A stretch of 25,288 nucleotides of DNA from CAYQTE01 sp964420285 (GTDB lineage: Bacteria; Planctomycetota; Phycisphaerae; Tepidisphaerales; Tepidisphaeraceae). The position numbers and the translations under genes were made by a program. The notes under the pieces are model-generated. The model worked only from the letters and a program-made list of their open reading frames with translations, did no database searches and was not told where the DNA came from. The DNA lies in contig CAYQTE010000067.1 in NCBI GenBank assembly GCA_964420285.1, positions 1 to 25,288 on the forward strand, in the 5' to 3' direction. Below are positions 23,176 through 25,288 of this stretch, in pieces (position 1 is the first letter of the stretch; every line of letters begins with the position of its first letter).

Positions 23176-24903
23176 CTAGAAGAATGTCGCGATATCGCGA
23201 AACACGTCGCGGATATTCTGCGGCGTGCCCTTGTAATACTTGGCGCTGCTGGAATCGGCGATCCGCTTCAAGACCGATTCGTCGGCGTCGCTCCCGTACC
23301 CGATCGTGAATATCCGGATCGCCTGCTTCTCGCCGTCGAACTTCACGCGCGAAACCAGATTGTCCAGTTTCAATGAACTCTCGTTGTCTTCCCCATCAGT
23401 AAGGACGACAACGGCCGAAATCTTGTCCGGCGTCGGGTGGGTCTTCAGGTATTGCACCGCCGCGTCGATCGAGTCGTACAATCGCGTGTCGCCGTCGGCG
23501 ATCAGGCTTTGAATGGTATTGGTCGCCACGTCGCGCTGCGTGGCCATCGACAGACCTTGTCCCGACCAGCGCATCTGATCGCTGAAGGGAAGCAGCGACA
23601 GCGTGTCGGCGGCCTCCAATTGGCCGATGAGTTGCGCTGCCCCGATCTTGGCGTTAACCAGCTTGCTCTGGTCATTCATGCTTCCAGAAGTATCCAGAAC
23701 CATGACGATATTCGCCGCCTTCTTGTGCTGATGCCAAAGCTGCAGGATCGCGTTCATCACGTCCGCCGATGGAACCGCCAATGTCGTCTTGGGCTCCTTC
23801 GGGTCGACGCCAAAATCCGCGGTGATCGGCGCCCCCAGCGGCACGGTCGGATCGCCCGGCCGGAATCCAAACGTCAACGCCTGCACCTGCTGTGGGTTGG
23901 CCAGCAGATAATCCGTGAAAATCTTGGCCGCCTCTTTCTTGTCATCGGTGACCCAAGGCCGCTGAACCACGCCGATCGGATGGTCGCTCCAGAACGTCCC
24001 TTCCTTGGGATAAATCGCCACCAGCGGAAACGGCAGCGTGTCCTTCTGCTTGTACGAATCGCAGACGACGCTTTCATAAAGGACGGCCGCACTGAGATAG
24101 CTCGGCCCGCCAGCCACCAGCTTATCGGCGAAGAATCCCGTCGAGCTCCCGTAATGCTGAACCGAAGCCTCGATCTGGCTCATGAACGTGCCGGTGGCCG
24201 GGTTGGCCACGTCGTCCAGCGTCAGGCCCGATTGCTTTCCCGTCGCGGCGTAAACGATCGCCAGCGACGTGATCAATCCGCTGTTGCTGAAATCGGGATG
24301 CGTGTGCCCGAATTTGAATTTCCCCCACTCGGGATGCCCATACGCCGCCCAACCGGCCGGGTTTTGCGTGATGGCAAGAATGTCCGACCAGCCGATCGGC
24401 TTCTGGCCCCAACCCAGAGCCTCGGCCATGGGTTTCCACATGGCGACGACCACCGGCGAGAGCACGAGATTCTGCGTCGGCCCGATGAGATCGCCGCCGC
24501 TTTTGGCGCGCGATTCGGCATTGCCGAGCGTCACAAACGCGCCCGACGCCGGACTGCACAGATCGGTTTTGCGCGCGCCGGAGAGCAATTCATCAATGCA
24601 ATCGCCCGATCCTTCCGGGATGGCGTTGATCCAGATCGGTGTCCCCTTGGCGATGGTGTGTTTGGCGGCGTTGAAATCATCCGTCACTTTGGAGATCCAT
24701 GCCTTCTTCTCCGAGCCGTAGGTGAATGTCACTTCCACCAGCGGCCCGACCGGCTTCGGCGGCCCGGATTCGGCCGCGCCCGTGGCCTGACTGGTTTGTG
24801 GCGTGGAACTTGACTTGGAGCATCCGCCAAACTGGGAGCCGAACACAAGCGTCAGCAATCCAGCCAAACAGATTGCACCCAACGATTTTACGGTCCTGGA
24901 CAT
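23176..24903 (-). CDS. Lipoprotein with solute-binding-like and vWA domains
   Basis: The 575-residue product has a signal peptide with a lipobox-like FGGC (C28), a Ser/Thr/Pro linker, an SBP_bac_11-type domain (about 55-375: VEVTFTYGSEKKAWISKVTD, WGKFKFGHTHPDFSNSGLIT, LTFGFRPGDPTVPLG) and a C-terminal von Willebrand A domain (about 395-575). The vWA MIDAS is complete: DTSGSM (404-409), the Thr in DGDTRLYDSI (T473) and VVVLTDGED with D503. It would bind a ligand outside the membrane and contact partners through a metal. ATG 24903 is preferred because AGGGG lies eight bases upstream; the ATG at 24921 has its GAGGG directly against it. It is the first gene of the cluster. Confidence 0.87.
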   Translation of the reverse strand: MSRTVKSLGAICLAGLLTLVFGSQFGGCSKSSSTPQTSQATGAAESGPPKPVGPLVEVTFTYGSEKKAWISKVTDDFNAAKHTIAKGTPIWINAIPEGSGDCIDELLSGARKTDLCSPASGAFVTLGNAESRAKSGGDLIGPTQNLVLSPVVVAMWKPMAEALGWGQKPIGWSDILAITQNPAGWAAYGHPEWGKFKFGHTHPDFSNSGLITSLAIVYAATGKQSGLTLDDVANPATGTFMSQIEASVQHYGSSTGFFADKLVAGGPSYLSAAVLYESVVCDSYKQKDTLPFPLVAIYPKEGTFWSDHPIGVVQRPWVTDDKKEAAKIFTDYLLANPQQVQALTFGFRPGDPTVPLGAPITADFGVDPKEPKTTLAVPSADVMNAILQLWHQHKKAANIVMVLDTSGSMNDQSKLVNAKIGAAQLIGQLEAADTLSLLPFSDQMRWSGQGLSMATQRDVATNTIQSLIADGDTRLYDSIDAAVQYLKTHPTPDKISAVVVLTDGEDNESSLKLDNLVSRVKFDGEKQAIRIFTIGYGSDADESVLKRIADSSSAKYYKGTPQNIRDVFRDIATFF

Positions 24904-24999
24904 GGCAAACCCCTTTCCCATCCCTCAAGCGTTTACCCTCGCCCGGTGGATGACCGCTCCATTGGAGCAACTCCCCTCCGCATTTGCCAGAGGCGATGC

Positions 25000-25029
25000 A
25001 TTATAAAACGGATGATCCTCCGTAATGCT
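25000..25029 (-). promoter_or_regulatory. Probable promoter of the vWA/PspA/AAA+ cluster
   Basis: On the minus strand a perfect TATAAT lies at 25000-25005, about 97 bp before the start codon. No good -35 is present at 17 bp (GCATTA); TTAGCA at 20 bp is the nearest look. Between the elements lies the imperfect palindrome CGGATGATCCTCCG (25009-25022), which could be an operator and would explain the weak -35 as an activator-dependent promoter. Confidence 0.45.
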
Positions 25030-25051
25030 AACATCCGCCCGACGCAGAACC

Positions 25052-25073
25052 TTAACCGAACGTTAACATTTCC
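25052..25073. promoter_or_regulatory. Paired TTAAC boxes with 11-bp spacing
   Basis: TTAACCGAACG is followed directly by TTAACATTTCC, so TTAAC recurs exactly one helical turn apart. Direct repeats with this spacing are the layout of OmpR/PhoB-family binding sites. They stand between two divergent genes, about 50 bp from the minus-strand -10 and 130 bp before the plus-strand start. Evidence is limited to spacing and sequence. Confidence 0.3.
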
Positions 25074-25206
25074 CTCTGCCGCGGAATAAGCCGACCGCCC
25101 TTCACGAAATCTTCGACGGGCCACCTTCAGGCCAGTACACTACACACAGACGACCGGCCAAGTGCCGTCGGTCAAGCCAAACGTCAAAACTACAAGGAGT
25201 CGCCGC

Positions 25207-25288
25207 GTGAACCTTCCATGTGCTCTCACCGCTCTGCTGCTTGCCGCGCTGGTGGTGACGGCCGCTCTGGCCGCTGGTCCCGATCCGA
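25207..25288 (+). CDS. Secreted protein, N-terminus only (cut by window end)
   Basis: A frame starting at GTG 25207 reads MNLPCALTALLLAALVVTAA and then LAAGPDP up to the window end. This is a signal peptide with a likely cleavage after ALA. AAGGAG at 25194-25199, seven bases before the GTG, strongly supports the start. Only 27 codons are visible, so the product cannot be named. It is divergent from the vWA gene and shares its intergenic region. Confidence 0.65.
   Translation, partial: MNLPCALTALLLAALVVTAALAAGPDP

Noticed and set aside
21895..24813. Long plus-strand frames opposite the binding-domain/vWA genes
   Set aside because: Antisense to two proteins with clear homologous blocks and an intact MIDAS; His/Arg/Gly-rich and motif-free.
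21922..24903. ABC transporter operon
   Set aside because: The two binding-like proteins have no permease or transport ATPase beside them; the ATPase in the cluster is AAA+, not ABC.
1..25288. tRNA, rRNA, insertion sequence or phage genes
   Set aside because: I saw no transposase, integrase or phage structural motif and no recognisable tRNA or rRNA segment on either strand; this was by eye, without a search.

Overview
The window is high-GC bacterial DNA of Planctomycetota type, and I favour Phycisphaerae. The grounds are indirect: Ala/Pro-rich linkers with recurring TQP tripeptides (in the AsmA-like protein and the anti-sigma factor), an ECF sigma factor paired with a very large membrane anti-sigma protein, many weak Shine-Dalgarno sites, and accessory DNA rich in toxin-antitoxin-like pairs. 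There is no rRNA or marker gene to settle it, so the assignment is an inference.

Left part (1-2.2 kb): three unrelated-looking small membrane protein genes on the minus strand, each preceded by a copy of the same repeat of about 160-270 bp. A fourth copy at the left edge suggests another such gene outside the window. The repeats carry an extended -10-like TGGTAARAT and, further down, a GAGG-N4-start block. About 440 bp without a gene follows. Then, on the plus strand, come a secreted Pro/Gly-rich protein and a 1623-residue AsmA-like envelope protein (3331-8202).

Middle part (8.3-17.6 kb): a DUF104-like antitoxin/PIN toxin pair, a doubtful lipoprotein overlapping a fructosamine-kinase-like phosphotransferase, an unknown one-helix membrane protein, a DDAH-family hydrolase, and a probable minus-strand operon of ECF sigma factor, anti-sigma factor and PspC-domain protein. 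The sigma gene has a near-consensus ECF promoter (GGAACTT-N16-TCAAA) ending four bases before its start codon. From 15.5 to 17.6 kb lies a patch of small accessory genes: two tiny ORFs, a DUF104-like protein overlapping a retropepsin-like protease, a GH53 galactanase remnant, and a BrnT-like toxin/antitoxin pair behind a strong sigma70-type promoter.

Right part (17.6-24.9 kb): six minus-strand genes that I think form one system. In transcription order they are a lipoprotein with a solute-binding-like domain fused to a vWA domain, a membrane-anchored paralogue of the solute-binding-like domain, a PspA/IM30 protein, a two-helix membrane protein with a long coiled coil, an AAA+ ATPase and a secreted protein. 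PspA belongs to the ESCRT-III superfamily, so a PspA plus classic AAA+ ATPase set resembles ESCRT-III/Vps4, here linked to extracytoplasmic binding and vWA modules. With the sigma/anti-sigma/PspC operon nearby, the window looks like an envelope-maintenance locus. At the right edge a divergent secreted protein gene starts and is cut by the window end.
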